Below, in pieces: positions 21,961-31,372 of a DNA stretch of 64,000 bases. Position 1 is the stretch's first letter, and each line of letters begins with the position of its first letter. The stretch spans positions 418,320 to 482,319 of the forward strand of contig NMRB01000101.1 in assembly GCA_002633025.1 (NCBI GenBank), written 5' to 3'. The notes beneath the pieces were generated by a model, which worked only from the letters and a program-made list of their open reading frames with translations, searched no databases and had not been told where the DNA came from. The stretch comes from Notospermus geniculatus. Its lineage: Eukaryota; Nemertea; Pilidiophora; Heteronemertea; Lineidae. Position numbers and translations under genes: made by a program.

Positions 21961-23013
21961 TTAGGACTGCGACTGATGGAGGTCGACAATTGTTTTGTGC
22001 ATTATCAGAGCTGTTTCGGTATTGTACACGTCACCAATTTTCAGCGCGGTGGTTGCCATGTAGTTTGCACCTTCCTCGCCGATTTTTATCAGGAATACTG
22101 GCGAGTCTGCGGTTCCCGAAGAGACATCGATTGTCAGTTCGTCGCTTAGCTCTTCGGGTACTTTACCGTAGCGATAGATAGTGATCGGTACGGCGACCAA
22201 GCCTTTGCACTTGCTCCATGCTTCTCTTCGAAATCGCTTGACGAAGTCTAAAATACCTTCAAATATGTCCTTCAGTTTATCGTCTTCTGCGAGTAATTGT
22301 TCGTCGAATTCCATCAAATGTCCCATTTTGGCAAACTTGTCGAGCAGCTGTGGCAGATCCTCAAACTTGATGAGGTCGGGCAGTTTGTAGGCGTACATCA
22401 TGTCTTGGTTGAACACGAATGTTGGTGATCGGTTACCGTTCCGCATGCTGTTGTTCAACACGTACAATACACCGGTATCGTAGTCGAGATATTTGTTGTC
22501 TTCCACTTCCTTCACGGAGTGGTGTTGTACCTCGCGTAGGTGTGCAATCATCTTGTTGTACTCGCGTAAGTTATTCACCTGCTCTTCGGTCAATTCTTCG
22601 ATTTCACTCTTTGGTATGAAACCGCCCCACACCTCTACGAATCGGACATTTTCGTCGCCATACCTACAGCCGGGATATTCGGGTATGGTGTTGTACATAC
22701 GAACGTTCCCGGCGATATGCTTCATGGTGGCAATGATGTTGGAGTCCAAGGTGTCTGCGAGCACGTCGACCGCATTTTCCTGTTGATCATTTGTCACTCT
22801 GTAGATGGGCGATTCTTCGTTCGGTTCCAAGAAATCAACGGGAATGATTTTCAAATTGAACGGTCGTACAATGATTTCACTGTGGGGCACGGCAGTATCG
22901 ACATACTTGACTAAAATGCATTCATTCGCACTTCCAATCAGACGTCTAATTATGTCGATGTGTCTTACTATCGGTAGATTGGTGAGTCTCATGGATAGAA
23001 TGTTGGTAGTCAT
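21961..23013 (-). CDS. Unknown protein, larger paralogue of the 20.8-kb protein
   Basis: 350 residues from the ATG at 23013. The frame is open to 23130, but the added N-terminus overlaps the promoter, so 23013 is preferred. A TATA box lies 65-75 bases upstream. The protein is acidic, with no signal peptide or transmembrane segment seen. The C-terminal third aligns with the 20.8-kb protein (see that entry). The N-terminal part (RLTNLPIVRHIDIIRRLIG onwards) has no recognised motif. Function unknown; the duplication suggests a lineage-specific family. Confidence 0.82.
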   Translation of the reverse strand: MTTNILSMRLTNLPIVRHIDIIRRLIGSANECILVKYVDTAVPHSEIIVRPFNLKIIPVDFLEPNEESPIYRVTNDQQENAVDVLADTLDSNIIATMKHIAGNVRMYNTIPEYPGCRYGDENVRFVEVWGGFIPKSEIEELTEEQVNNLREYNKMIAHLREVQHHSVKEVEDNKYLDYDTGVLYVLNNSMRNGNRSPTFVFNQDMMYAYKLPDLIKFEDLPQLLDKFAKMGHLMEFDEQLLAEDDKLKDIFEGILDFVKRFRREAWSKCKGLVAVPITIYRYGKVPEELSDELTIDVSSGTADSPVFLIKIGEEGANYMATTALKIGDVYNTETALIMHKTIVDLHQSQS

Positions 23014-23076
23014 TTTCACATGGTTTGTCGCAACTAAACTCTGTCGCAGGAATCGTCCGACACCTATCAGAATCGA

Positions 23077-23089
23077 CCTTTTTATAAGT
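23077..23089 (-). promoter_or_regulatory. TATA box of the 22-kb gene
   Basis: Minus-strand ACTTATAAAAAGG, 65-75 bases before the ATG at 23013. Further upstream (23238-23258) lies GTGAAAAATCAGAATC on the plus strand, a version of the recurrent promoter motif. Confidence 0.6.
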
Positions 23090-23130
23090 AAAAAAAACAC
23101 TCGGATACGGACTGATACTCCAGGGAACAC

Positions 23131-23744
23131 TTGTACACATCCGTCACCGAGATGTCTGCCCCGAATCGTGGAAGAAACCGGCAGGGACGAAACTGATACA
23201 TGTAGGCCTACCTAGAAATCACCAACGGGAAGCAAATGTGAAAAATCAGAATCAGGTCGGACGGCACATTGCCGGCCAACACATTCATTCCGACATCGTC
23301 TCCATGCCAGAAACTACCGATGATAAGTGCCAGCCTGAAAAGACCGGGGTTGGGGTCGAAAATGTGCAAGACTCTGGAAGTTGGTTTACGACTTGGTACC
23401 TGAGACTTACTATAGATGGCAGAGGTGGCTTTGCCATTGCATACAGTGACAACATGAAGATGCAATATTACTCATCATTTTTTGAAGAATTTCATCAAAT
23501 GTCAACATTTGATACAAAATTCATGAGTTCAGGGTTACTAGCGCCATTTGTTGTGAGTCTGACTACTGTTAGTAGCCCAATAGCAAGCTGCCTCTAGGAG
23601 TGACAGGTGATGTGGTGCCTTTTAAACCCGAGGTCGGTCTTCACTTCTCAATACAGCCGGTGCCACTCCAACGGAACAAACTTTTGGTACTGCATTTTTG
23701 TCGTACGTGTTGCTGCCGCTACAATTTGAGTGACCTTGTTGTAT
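23131..23744. other. Intergenic, nothing recognised beyond the promoter motif
   Basis: Holds the 23238 motif copy. A segment with AAAAGACC.GGTTGGGGTCGAAAAT near 23335-23365 recurs near 48825-48850, so part of it is a dispersed repeat. No gene seen. Confidence 0.45.
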
Positions 23745-24974
23745 CTAGATGTCAATATCGGCAAATAATTTATTAGGCATCGAAACAGAAGTGTCGTCTA
23801 ATACCTTTACCACGTAAAGACCGTCTCTACTGTTCCTCTCGACTCTATATATGGAGAAGTTTACGTCCATGTCCATGATTGTTCGTCTATTGATTCCCAG
23901 GTGATCGTGGGCAAAATTCACGTCCAACTTTTCATTACCGAAGCTTATTCCATACTTGATTGGATTCAGCGTAGAGAAAAGTTTGAAACGAAATTTAGAA
24001 TCCGGCACCTTACAGCTCACCCTTGTCAACTCACCCTCGTATAGAGGGAGTAACGTACGGTCTCTCTGTACCGCAAATTCAGTTTGACGCATCAGTAAAC
24101 AGCACACACAAGTAAATATGCGTTCATCGTCCCTCGAAGGGTTTTCGTCCTTCGCCAAGTTATTTGCTCTCGAGTCGCCTGTCCCGTGCTCATCATTTAG
24201 ACTCTTGGCCTTTTGAATGTACCTATGGAGACAATTGACCAGAGAATCCAAATAGGCGTTCCACATAGCGGGTGTCGTGATTGCGTGTATGAGGTATTTC
24301 AAGCTGGTCACGACGGAATTTGGCATGATAACCGGGCCACAAGAACCTACGCCGGGAAAATAATGAGTCTTGTACAGACATTCTTCTCCCCTACAGCATC
24401 TCAAGTCTAAAGCCCGTTTGATGTCGTGGATTCTCTCGTCTGAGTCTGTCGGTTCACTTCCCATTGCCAACATTCGCCTTGCAATTGAATGTCTAACATT
24501 ACTAGTGAAGTACCTATCGGATCTGTCCGGGTTTAAATTGAACGGGATGTCTTCTATACAGTAGGTAGTGTCTGCAACCCGACCTACGCAATCCAACGTG
24601 ACATTCGGAAGACTGGCTGTGGCTGTGATTTTGTCTAATTTGGTGACGTGGTTCAGCACGCGGATGTGAGCATCGACTTCACCCCGGTTATCGTAGGTAG
24701 TGCTGTCGCCGGCACCTCTTCCAACTACATAATCCAAATCGGTGCCCTTGTTTGTGACCAAAGAATATTCGCATTTGGAACCTGTCTGTGCATCTTGGGA
24801 ATTTTGTTCCAACCGCACGCTTTCCAAAGTGTCATTTATTCTTCTAGCGGGTTGGATCAGAACTTTGTCCATCAGTTCCTCGTCTATCACCAGGGGAAAG
24901 GAAGAGGTATCCCCGTCTTCAATCGGCTGTTCAGATGTATTACCGGTAGGCCTACTGTGTTTCTTCTCCTCCAT
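23745..24974 (-). CDS. Unknown 409-residue protein
   Basis: Starts at the ATG at 24974 and is intact. It is acidic and cysteine-containing (RCCRGEEC, CVCCLL), with a central helical region around SLKYLIHAITTP and NAYLDSLVNCLHRY and a C-terminal strand-rich part. No domain is recognised. Its start codon lies only four bases from that of the divergent plus-strand gene at 24979, so their 5' leaders must overlap or one true start lies further in. It lies in the block of virus-like genes. Confidence 0.8.
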   Translation of the reverse strand: MEEKKHSRPTGNTSEQPIEDGDTSSFPLVIDEELMDKVLIQPARRINDTLESVRLEQNSQDAQTGSKCEYSLVTNKGTDLDYVVGRGAGDSTTYDNRGEVDAHIRVLNHVTKLDKITATASLPNVTLDCVGRVADTTYCIEDIPFNLNPDRSDRYFTSNVRHSIARRMLAMGSEPTDSDERIHDIKRALDLRCCRGEECLYKTHYFPGVGSCGPVIMPNSVVTSLKYLIHAITTPAMWNAYLDSLVNCLHRYIQKAKSLNDEHGTGDSRANNLAKDENPSRDDERIFTCVCCLLMRQTEFAVQRDRTLLPLYEGELTRVSCKVPDSKFRFKLFSTLNPIKYGISFGNEKLDVNFAHDHLGINRRTIMDMDVNFSIYRVERNSRDGLYVVKVLDDTSVSMPNKLFADIDI

Positions 24975-24978
24975 AATT

Positions 24979-26121
24979 ATGTACGTTATAGGATCGTGGG
25001 ATGGTACCGTCTTGGCTTATCAAAAAAATGACCAAACCGACCCCTGCAACGGATTGACTTTCACAATCTGGAGCGATGGATTGTTGATAGATAGACATGT
25101 GCCTTGGTATGGGAACAGAGAGAAAATATGGACACGGGTGTACTTCACCCATTGTATAAATAGGCGCCAGGTACTTATTCAGAGATGGAACGAATTTGTA
25201 CGCGGGGAATATTCTCTGGACATTTTGGACGTTAATGAAATGACTATGGTGGCCGGAAAGGTCATTAATCGCCAACCTTGCGTGGTACCTAATTGCAGAG
25301 TGCTTAACACAGGAGTTATTGATCCAGAATACGAAGAACCGGTATATCCCACGTACGATGGGGAGGTGATTACGGAAAGCAAAATACTCACCGAAGACCA
25401 AGAAAACAACTGTGAAGTTGGTGAGGATTTTGAAGATTTTACAGTGAACCTATACGACGTAAATTTACGGGCCGTTTTTAGCGTAAGAACAGAAGGGTTT
25501 GATCTCATGTGCATAAACAGAACGGTATACTCTCCAGAACTTAGAACATCTGCCAAGGAAAAGTATGTCGTCACTTGGAAAGAGGGCGCGAGCAAAATTA
25601 TAACCGATAATGAACTTGTTAACGTCACATTTTACAATGCTTCCTCGTTCTTGGTCGACTTTTATGACGTTAAAACGGGTCGATCGCACTCATGGTTACT
25701 GACCGTTCCGAGTCACACTTTCGTGGATGAAGAGGCCAGATACAGTTTAGAATATCGCCCATACGTAGGCCTACAGACAAACTCTTCACAATTCCCTGAC
25801 GGCAAAGAGTTTCTTCATCTCGAGAACTGGTGCGAGAAAGTTGATTTATCTTTACACGTTTGGTTACTACAAGGTCAGTACAACACCAATACCGGAAGAT
25901 GGCAACATCTGAAGTCTGTGAATCGAAAGATCAAAACAGAGAAGAGCCAATCTTCGATTTTGGCGGAACTAGACCCAAGCATTGTCACGATAGAGAAGCA
26001 CATGTCTCTGAAGATCGACCGTCTGAAGAATGGACCTCCGGATCTCAGTTTCAAGGGGGGCAAAAGAGGGAGAAGATGGCGACAAGTGGTCAGTCGACGC
26101 CGGGACCATCAGGTCCTCTGA
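24979..26121 (+). CDS. Unknown beta-rich protein, divergent partner of the 24-kb gene
   Basis: About 380 residues from the ATG at 24979; the frame is open further left, but that part is antisense to the 409-residue gene. It is rich in aromatic and beta-branched residues, with short repeated phrases of the type TFTIW, NVTFYNASSF and FYDVKTG, suggesting a beta-sandwich. Several NxS/T sites are present, but no signal peptide or membrane anchor, so I do not call it a glycoprotein. The last 40 residues are basic (KGGKRGRRWRQ). The 3' end overlaps the next gene in another frame. Family not recognised. Confidence 0.75.
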   Translation: MYVIGSWDGTVLAYQKNDQTDPCNGLTFTIWSDGLLIDRHVPWYGNREKIWTRVYFTHCINRRQVLIQRWNEFVRGEYSLDILDVNEMTMVAGKVINRQPCVVPNCRVLNTGVIDPEYEEPVYPTYDGEVITESKILTEDQENNCEVGEDFEDFTVNLYDVNLRAVFSVRTEGFDLMCINRTVYSPELRTSAKEKYVVTWKEGASKIITDNELVNVTFYNASSFLVDFYDVKTGRSHSWLLTVPSHTFVDEEARYSLEYRPYVGLQTNSSQFPDGKEFLHLENWCEKVDLSLHVWLLQGQYNTNTGRWQHLKSVNRKIKTEKSQSSILAELDPSIVTIEKHMSLKIDRLKNGPPDLSFKGGKRGRRWRQVVSRRRDHQVL

Positions 26122-26606
26122 TGTTCCGCTCAGCCGGATCAAACCATCAGTTCCCAGCCAGTAACAGAACAAGACGCAGAAACGTACTAGCCGGTGACTT
26201 GAGAGGTCAAATAGAGGCGTTGGAACAGAGGTTTGGTCGGGCAGGGGACGAAGCTTACATGATACGCGATGTGTACCGACAAGTGGCCACGGACTTGATG
26301 TGCCAACAACAATTAGAAGAAGACAAGGTGGATGCCGCCACCCAGTGCAGGTTGGAGTCTTACATACGATCATCAACAAAAGCAGACAAGAAGTTTCAAA
26401 CAAGAAAACAACAAACTTTATTTGTTACAAAACTAACAGAAACCCAGAGAGAGTATGCCGAAATGAGGCAACTACAAGCAGTGATTAAATCCACTATTGC
26501 AGATATGAAAAAAGTCAATGAAATTTACACTAAAATGGGTCTCGGTGTAGATTCCTTTTCCGAAAACGTCGATGATTTAGACGACGAATTTTTTTGGAAT
26601 GGATGA
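26076..26606 (+). CDS. Small coiled-coil protein overlapping its upstream gene
   Basis: 176 residues if the ATG at 26076 is used; an earlier in-frame ATG at 25899 would lengthen the overlap to over 200 bases. A Ser/Pro-rich start (TPGPSGP) is followed by long helices with heptad character (LRGQIEALEQRFG; ETQREYAEMRQLQ; IADMKKVNEIY) and an acidic tail (DDLDDEFF). It resembles small scaffold or tegument-like viral proteins only in general terms. It overlaps the 24979-26121 gene by 46 bases or more, and its stop overlaps the next start in an ATGGATGA arrangement, as in compact viral gene runs. Confidence 0.72.
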   Translation: MATSGQSTPGPSGPLMFRSAGSNHQFPASNRTRRRNVLAGDLRGQIEALEQRFGRAGDEAYMIRDVYRQVATDLMCQQQLEEDKVDAATQCRLESYIRSSTKADKKFQTRKQQTLFVTKLTETQREYAEMRQLQAVIKSTIADMKKVNEIYTKMGLGVDSFSENVDDLDDEFFWNG

Positions 26607-26953
26607 AATGAAACAATCCTTGGTCAACAGCTCTGTACTTGGTGCCGGTAGTAATTCTGTCGCCCTCGACGACATTCAACTGGTTCATCCCATTTTCCGG
26701 AAAGAATACGACGGTCTCTCAAAGTCCGCAGCTGCACAGCGACGTGGCTTCAGGCCGTGATGTTCAGAGCTCGAAACGGGTGTTGACTATCGGCCTAGGT
26801 TCAACTGTTAACTCTTTGGCGACAAATCTCGCGTTGTGGCACACAGCGATGGACAAAACCGACTATAGGCCTACAGTTTTGGACTTTGTGAAAAAAGAAC
26901 TCGCTTTCACCAACAATCATATTGGTACACAACTTGTTTCGGTGGAATTTTGA
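26599..26953 (+). pseudogene. Unknown small gene, probably frameshifted
   Basis: The ATG at 26599 overlaps the stop of the previous gene. The first frame reads plausibly for about 53 codons and stops at about 26758 (TGA). A second frame that is open across this point continues to 26953 with similar composition (for example VLTIGLGSTV and LDFVKKEL). A one-base shift near 26745-26757 would link them; splicing is not evident. No family recognised. The 3' end overlaps the convergent 26.9-kb gene. Confidence 0.5.
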
Positions 26954-27186
26954 TTCATATTTCTTATTTTGTATAGAATGGCGAAAAAATTGTGATCATT
27001 ACAAAACACCGGGACACAATCGGCAGTGCTGAAATAGGCTAAGCCTTCTTGAGGGAACTTCCGTTGACATGCGAGGCAAACAACTTCTACGTCGTTACAG
27101 TCACTTGCTGACGCCTCCTGTTTTTTCTGCATTCCAGCAAATGATTTTTGCGACCGACGCTTGTTCTGAGCCTTTTCCCGCACCAT
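26917..27186 (-). CDS. Small cysteine-rich, zinc-ribbon-like protein
   Basis: 71 or 89 residues. The first ATG (27186) lies only about 10 bases from a minus-strand TATA box, which leaves no room for a leader, so the second ATG (27132) is the likelier start. The body has CLAC, then about 16 residues later C....FCNDH, which could make a single zinc knuckle. It ends in a polar tail. Viruses often encode small zinc proteins of this size, but no family can be named. It overlaps the 3' end of the convergent 26.6-kb gene by 37 bases. Confidence 0.55.
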   Translation of the reverse strand: MVREKAQNKRRSQKSFAGMQKKQEASASDCNDVEVVCLACQRKFPQEGLAYFSTADCVPVFCNDHNFFAILYKIRNMNQNSTETSCVPI

Positions 27187-27191
27187 TCGCA

Positions 27192-27203
27192 GCGTTTATA
27201 AAC
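27192..27203 (-). promoter_or_regulatory. TATA box of the 27.1-kb gene
   Basis: GTTTATAAAC, a palindromic TATA element. On the minus strand it precedes ATG 27186 by about 10 bases and ATG 27132 by about 60. Confidence 0.5.
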
Positions 27204-27315
27204 ACCAGAAAATGGGCGAAACATCTGAAAGGAATCGACGAGTAAGCTGTGTTTCCACGAGGCGTTTGCGGGCGCAAATCTGCATCCTGTCTTCGCCTAA
27301 AACATGTGGAAAGCT

Positions 27316-27434
27316 GGACCCATATTCATAAAACTCTGCTGGGCTTAGTTGCCTGCTAATTTGCCTAGTTTGTACAGGCCAATGTACACAACTATCACCC
27401 AACTAAGCTAGCAAGGTTTTATGAATATGGGCCC
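27316..27434. mobile_element. Short MITE with GGGCCCATATTCATAAAAC ends
   Basis: A 119-bp palindromic element. The left arm GGACCCATATTCATAAAAC and the right arm GTTTTATGAATATGGGCCC are near-perfect inverted repeats; the interior has TAGTTG/CAACTA words. The rest of 27204-27927 contains no convincing gene. Confidence 0.85.
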
Positions 27435-27927
27435 AGACCTTTTCTTTTCTAATAAGTGACAAACCCTTAGTTTTCAGGGGAAAACGTCCACAAGACGGAG
27501 TGTCGAGGAACTCACTAATAAACAACATCTGGGATGTGTAGGCGACCAGTGATAAAAATTCAAACTTGAATAAAAGTAATAGGCCTGATGTTTTTTTTCA
27601 TTTCTTGATATATGATGATTTGGTCCGCAACACCATGTTATCAGGGAATTCCAAACAGACGCCAAAATAGGTATGAAAAAATAATTGCTCACTATGACAA
27701 GCCACGTGATCCAACATTTGATTGCCGATCTCCTTTCCACTCCGTGGAAATGAGACTGTCTGCTCTCTGTTGAAGGTGTAACGAGAACGTCATCTGTCGT
27801 CCAGTCAAGATCACCCACCAAAAACACAGGTGCATGGAGGACTGTCACAAAAAGTAAGTCGATGTTTCTCGATGTCGGAAGTAATTCTGCACAACCAAGT
27901 AGCTTCAGACCATGATGTTGAGATTTT

Positions 27928-28318
27928 TCATGAATGGGTTGACAGAATGAACACCTGTGTGTTGTTTCCTTCTATCCTGTGAATAACCCATTTCTCGCCG
28001 TTGAATACTGCAGTCAAGAAAAAGGGAATCTTGGCCACTTTCCTCGGTATCTGTACCACAACCCGTTTCGGTGGACCTACGTAAGCGTCTTCTAAAAAGG
28101 CCTGTAATAACTCAACACATGCGCAAAGGGAGCCAAGTTCGTATTTCAAAACTGTAGTCCCTGGAAAAACCCATCCGTTGTCAATTTCTACCGGTACCAC
28201 TCTGTAGTTCTGGTAACGGATATACTGTTGGTAGCAGTTCGGGAACCCCAAGTTCAGGGCAATGACTTCTTGTCCTCCATATGCCATGGCTGTATCTGCT
28301 GCCTGCAACAATCCCTGT
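27928..28318 (-). CDS. Last exon of a spliced gene, possible paralogue of the 20.8-kb family
   Basis: About 130 codons, open from a good 3' splice site (pyrimidine/A-rich tract, then TTTCACAG ending at 28319) to a stop at 27928. It has features in common with the 20.8- and 22-kb proteins: a hydrophobic-acidic block YELGSLCACVELLQAFL followed by a strand RVVVQIPRKVAKIPFFL, placed as in those proteins. Similarity is weak and could be chance. The upstream exon was not found with confidence; a donor-like CAAG/GTGAGT near 28545 falls inside a repeat. It may be the remnant of a larger gene interrupted by the repeat cluster at 28.5-29.6 kb. Confidence 0.5.
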
Positions 28319-28544
28319 GAAATTTGAATCGCAGCACTTGGGAATGAATTTAGAAACAGGGAAAATCAAGAAATAATACCATATCGGAAATAACTTTTTT
28401 ACAAACCAACTCAGATTTATGACTCGCTGATGTGAGTAATGATTTACCGGGATGGGCCAATAGGCCTAGATTTACTGCAAATAATGAACATTGAATGATG
28501 AAAAGTACATTCGCTGCATTCATCCAGCGTCGATGCACTCACCT

Positions 28545-28668
28545 TGCGTCGCTGGCATGCGGCAGACCGAGATTTGGGGAAAATTCTGAAGTTGATATCA
28601 ATTCACAGTCAACAGAGAATATTTCGCAGTCAACTTTTGTACTAAGTAGCTTGGGGAAAAGTTCCAAA
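28545..28668. repeat. Partial copy of the 78-bp repeat unit
   Basis: GCGTCGCTGGCATGCGGCAG followed by GATTTGGGGAAAATTCTGAAG and a TTCGCAGTCAAC word. The same series occurs at about 28885-28985 inside the adjacent TIR element, so this is a duplicated edge. Confidence 0.7.
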
Positions 28669-29433
28669 GTTAAACGGACGTGTTGAAGTGATATTTGTTT
28701 CAGTCAATAACTTACACACTGTGGTTTGCCAAAGTAATTTTTTCCCTTGAAATTAATTTCTTCCACCAAATACATCACTTTCTAGGAAAAATATGTATTT
28801 TAGTGTTTCTGGTGTCTGGGCCAATATAGGGGCCTACGATAGTGTTCAGAATCGGACGCCAGCGTCCGACAATTTGACAGTGTTGCGTCGCTGGCATGCG
28901 GCAGACCGAGATTTGGGGAAAATTCTGAAGTTGATACCAATTCAGAGTCAACAGAGAATATTTCGCAGTCAACTTTTTACTAAGTAGCTTGGGGAAAATT
29001 CTGGAGTATAGATACAATTCCAGAGTCAACAGAGAATATTTCGCAGTCAACATTTTACTAAGTAGCTTGGGGAAAATTCTGGAGTATAGATACAATTCCA
29101 GAGTCAACAGAGAATATTTCGCAGTCAACTTTTGTACTAAGTAGCTTGGGGAAAATTCTGGAGTATAGATACAATTCCACGGTCAACAGAGAATATTTCG
29201 CAGTCAACTTTTTTACTACGTACACTGTCAAATCATCGGACGCTGGCGTCCGATTCTGAACACTATCGTATATTAGCCCAGCAGAAACACTAAAATATAT
29301 AGGCCCTATTTTTCGTAGAAAGTGATGTATTTTGTTCAAGAAATTAATTTCAAGAGAAAAAATTACTTCGGCAAACCACAGTGTGTAAGTTATTGACTGA
29401 AACAAATATCACTTTAACACGTCCGTTCAACTT
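28669..29433. mobile_element. DNA element with roughly 200-bp inverted ends and internal 78-bp tandem repeats
   Basis: The left arm (28669-28880) starts TTAAACGGACGTGTT and the right arm (29218-29433) is its reverse complement with scattered differences. Both inner edges carry a CGGACG..CGTCCG palindrome. The centre holds 3-4 tandem units of 78-79 bp (TAGCTTGGGGAAAATTCTGG at 28985, 29063 and 29142). No open frame of note. Typical of a non-autonomous fold-back transposon. Confidence 0.85.
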
Positions 29434-29610
29434 TTGAACACATGGACATGTTATTTAGGTGTTCTGGTGTTCCATAAGTGAACACCAGTGTGATATCTTA
29501 GAACACCAGTAGAACACCTCGAATGAAACACTTATGGAACGCAGAACATGTCCATGTGTTCAAAAGTTAAACGGACGTGTTAAAGTGATATTTGTTTCAG
29601 TCAATAACTN
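29418..29610. mobile_element. Second fold-back element abutting the first
   Basis: Ends read AACACGTCCGTTCAACTTTTG and its complement, around a hairpin with GAACACATGGACATGTT / AACATGTCCATGTGTTC and several AACACC/GGTGTT words. The right arm repeats the left end of the neighbouring 28669 element in direct orientation and stops at an N (29610). Confidence 0.75.
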
Positions 29611-29665
29611 ACAAAAAATGACTTCGTTGGAAAGGCAGACAACATTTCCTTGCAAAAGATCGACC

Positions 29666-31288
29666 TTAAGCATCACACAATTCAGTCAGACGGTTCAACA
29701 CAGAACCGTAGTGTTCAGTGTCGTTGACAGAATTGAAAATGTCGAATCCGATCATGCAATCAACAGGTTTTGCGGCACCCGCCTGTTGAATTCTGCGTTT
29801 GGCGTCCCTGTAATAGTCTTCCGCGTTTTGATACATTTTTATCACCGACGTGGATATTATCACTTCATTGAGTTCGTCCTTTGTTTTCCCCCAATCCTCG
29901 TCTCCTTTGTCACAGCCAAGAAGCCTGCGTCTCAATAAGACGTCCCGAGAGTAGTGACAGGCCCGCCGCGTGTAGTGTTCTTCCGACTTGCACGCCACGC
30001 TGGTTGCTGCCATGACGTTTTTTTCTCTCTCGGTTAGAAACCCACAGATGAATGTCGCTTCGTCATCCGCGTGATCTTCATCTTCTTGCGTGGTTAGGAC
30101 GGACCTGTAGCTTAACGTTTCCGCGGATATCTGAATACAACACTGTGACACTTCACAGGTTCTCCTCATCTGGTCCAGTTCGGTGAGGGAATTCCAAACG
30201 TCCGCATCGTATCCCGCCACGCCTAAATGTTCCGAAATGTTACATTTCGCCTGTTTTAAACATTTCAACAGCGATCTGTAACACGTGCACAACAATTCCC
30301 TGTGAATTGCAATGCGCTCTGAAGACCGGCCCGGTAAGTGTTTACCGGACATACACCCAGTGTCGGTGTGCGTGCCGTTCCTCGAGTCAATCACTGTGTA
30401 TCGTCTACAGAAAAGAAGGAATTCCTTCATCATTCGGGCCAGTGACAGTGCGTAGGCTTGAAGTATCAAAAATAGCCATTCGTCAGCCAACGTGTTGAAC
30501 GCCATTGGACGAAGCAAGACGTCGCGCTTAAAGTCACCGGGAGTGTTCTCCACCAATGCCAGCTCTTCACAGGTGAATATAAAGGGAACGAAATTCAAAA
30601 ACGTAATGTTCCTGTTGAAGGCGTATCGAACTTGATGTCTCTTCATATTCACTGTGTGTGGATCTAATTTGTACAGTGCCATGCGATCCACACATTCAGG
30701 ATTGTCATGTTTGCTCCAGGTCAGCGGCACGATGTCCCGAAACAAGTAAATTTTCTTTTTTTCTTCAACGTCCTCCACCAGCTCTGTTCCCGTGATGGAA
30801 AATGTGAGTTGGTCTGCCGACCGCTCTTTGGCCAATCTGTTCTTGATGAGGTGTTGGGCGGTTAATTGTTGGACGAATTGATCGGGGGTGAGCGTTTCGT
30901 TCCGATGTTTCTTTTTTTCTTCAAGGTGTTCAATTATCCTGACGATGTCTTCAATGCAAACGTTGATGACCCGAGTTTCATCGGTGGAAGTTCTGGCCAA
31001 TTTCTTTATGGACGTTGGTGTGTAGGTTAGTTCTTCACTTTGTGTGCTTCCAGGAAGTGGTTCTGGTGTGTAGCCTTCACCTTCTGGTGCGGGCCTCTTT
31101 CTATCCTGAGCCATCGACATGATGCTCCGAACAGCTTCTGAAGGCTGAGAGTGACTGGCACTGCTGCTGGGACACTGAATACCCGACGTCGCGTGCTGCA
31201 TGCTGTATTCATGTGGTGGCATTGACTGCGGTGGCAGGATAGGTTGCGTATCATACGTTTGGTAGTGATGATCCGATGGACGGCACAT
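29666..31288 (-). CDS. Unknown 540-residue protein
   Basis: From the ATG at 31288 to a stop at 29666; the frame is open to 31372 without an ATG. The N-terminal 110 residues are low-complexity (Pro, Ser, Gln, His). The rest looks globular and mostly helical, with 16 or more cysteines in the C-terminal half (LLCTCYRSLLKCLKQAKC, SQCCIQ). There is no transmembrane segment or known motif. Size, composition and the upstream motif copies put it with the virus-like genes. Its length is close to that of the neighbouring divergent gene at 31745, but I see no convincing alignment between them. Confidence 0.82.
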   Translation of the reverse strand: MCRPSDHHYQTYDTQPILPPQSMPPHEYSMQHATSGIQCPSSSASHSQPSEAVRSIMSMAQDRKRPAPEGEGYTPEPLPGSTQSEELTYTPTSIKKLARTSTDETRVINVCIEDIVRIIEHLEEKKKHRNETLTPDQFVQQLTAQHLIKNRLAKERSADQLTFSITGTELVEDVEEKKKIYLFRDIVPLTWSKHDNPECVDRMALYKLDPHTVNMKRHQVRYAFNRNITFLNFVPFIFTCEELALVENTPGDFKRDVLLRPMAFNTLADEWLFLILQAYALSLARMMKEFLLFCRRYTVIDSRNGTHTDTGCMSGKHLPGRSSERIAIHRELLCTCYRSLLKCLKQAKCNISEHLGVAGYDADVWNSLTELDQMRRTCEVSQCCIQISAETLSYRSVLTTQEDEDHADDEATFICGFLTEREKNVMAATSVACKSEEHYTRRACHYSRDVLLRRRLLGCDKGDEDWGKTKDELNEVIISTSVIKMYQNAEDYYRDAKRRIQQAGAAKPVDCMIGFDIFNSVNDTEHYGSVLNRLTELCDA

Positions 31289-31372
31289 GTAGTTACCATG
31301 CTGGTAGTTGATCTCATCACCGAGGTTCAACGAGGTATCAAAAGCGATGACGAATGACGTGATAGCAGTCAA

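Noticed and set aside
27474-27848. 124-codon minus-strand frame
   Set aside because: No motif, Trp/Ile-rich end and a poly-A/T tract; no promoter or conserved feature.
29666-31372. N-terminal extension of the 540-residue protein to 31372
   Set aside because: Codon at 31372 is TTG, no ATG occurs before 31288, and the segment is probably leader or promoter.
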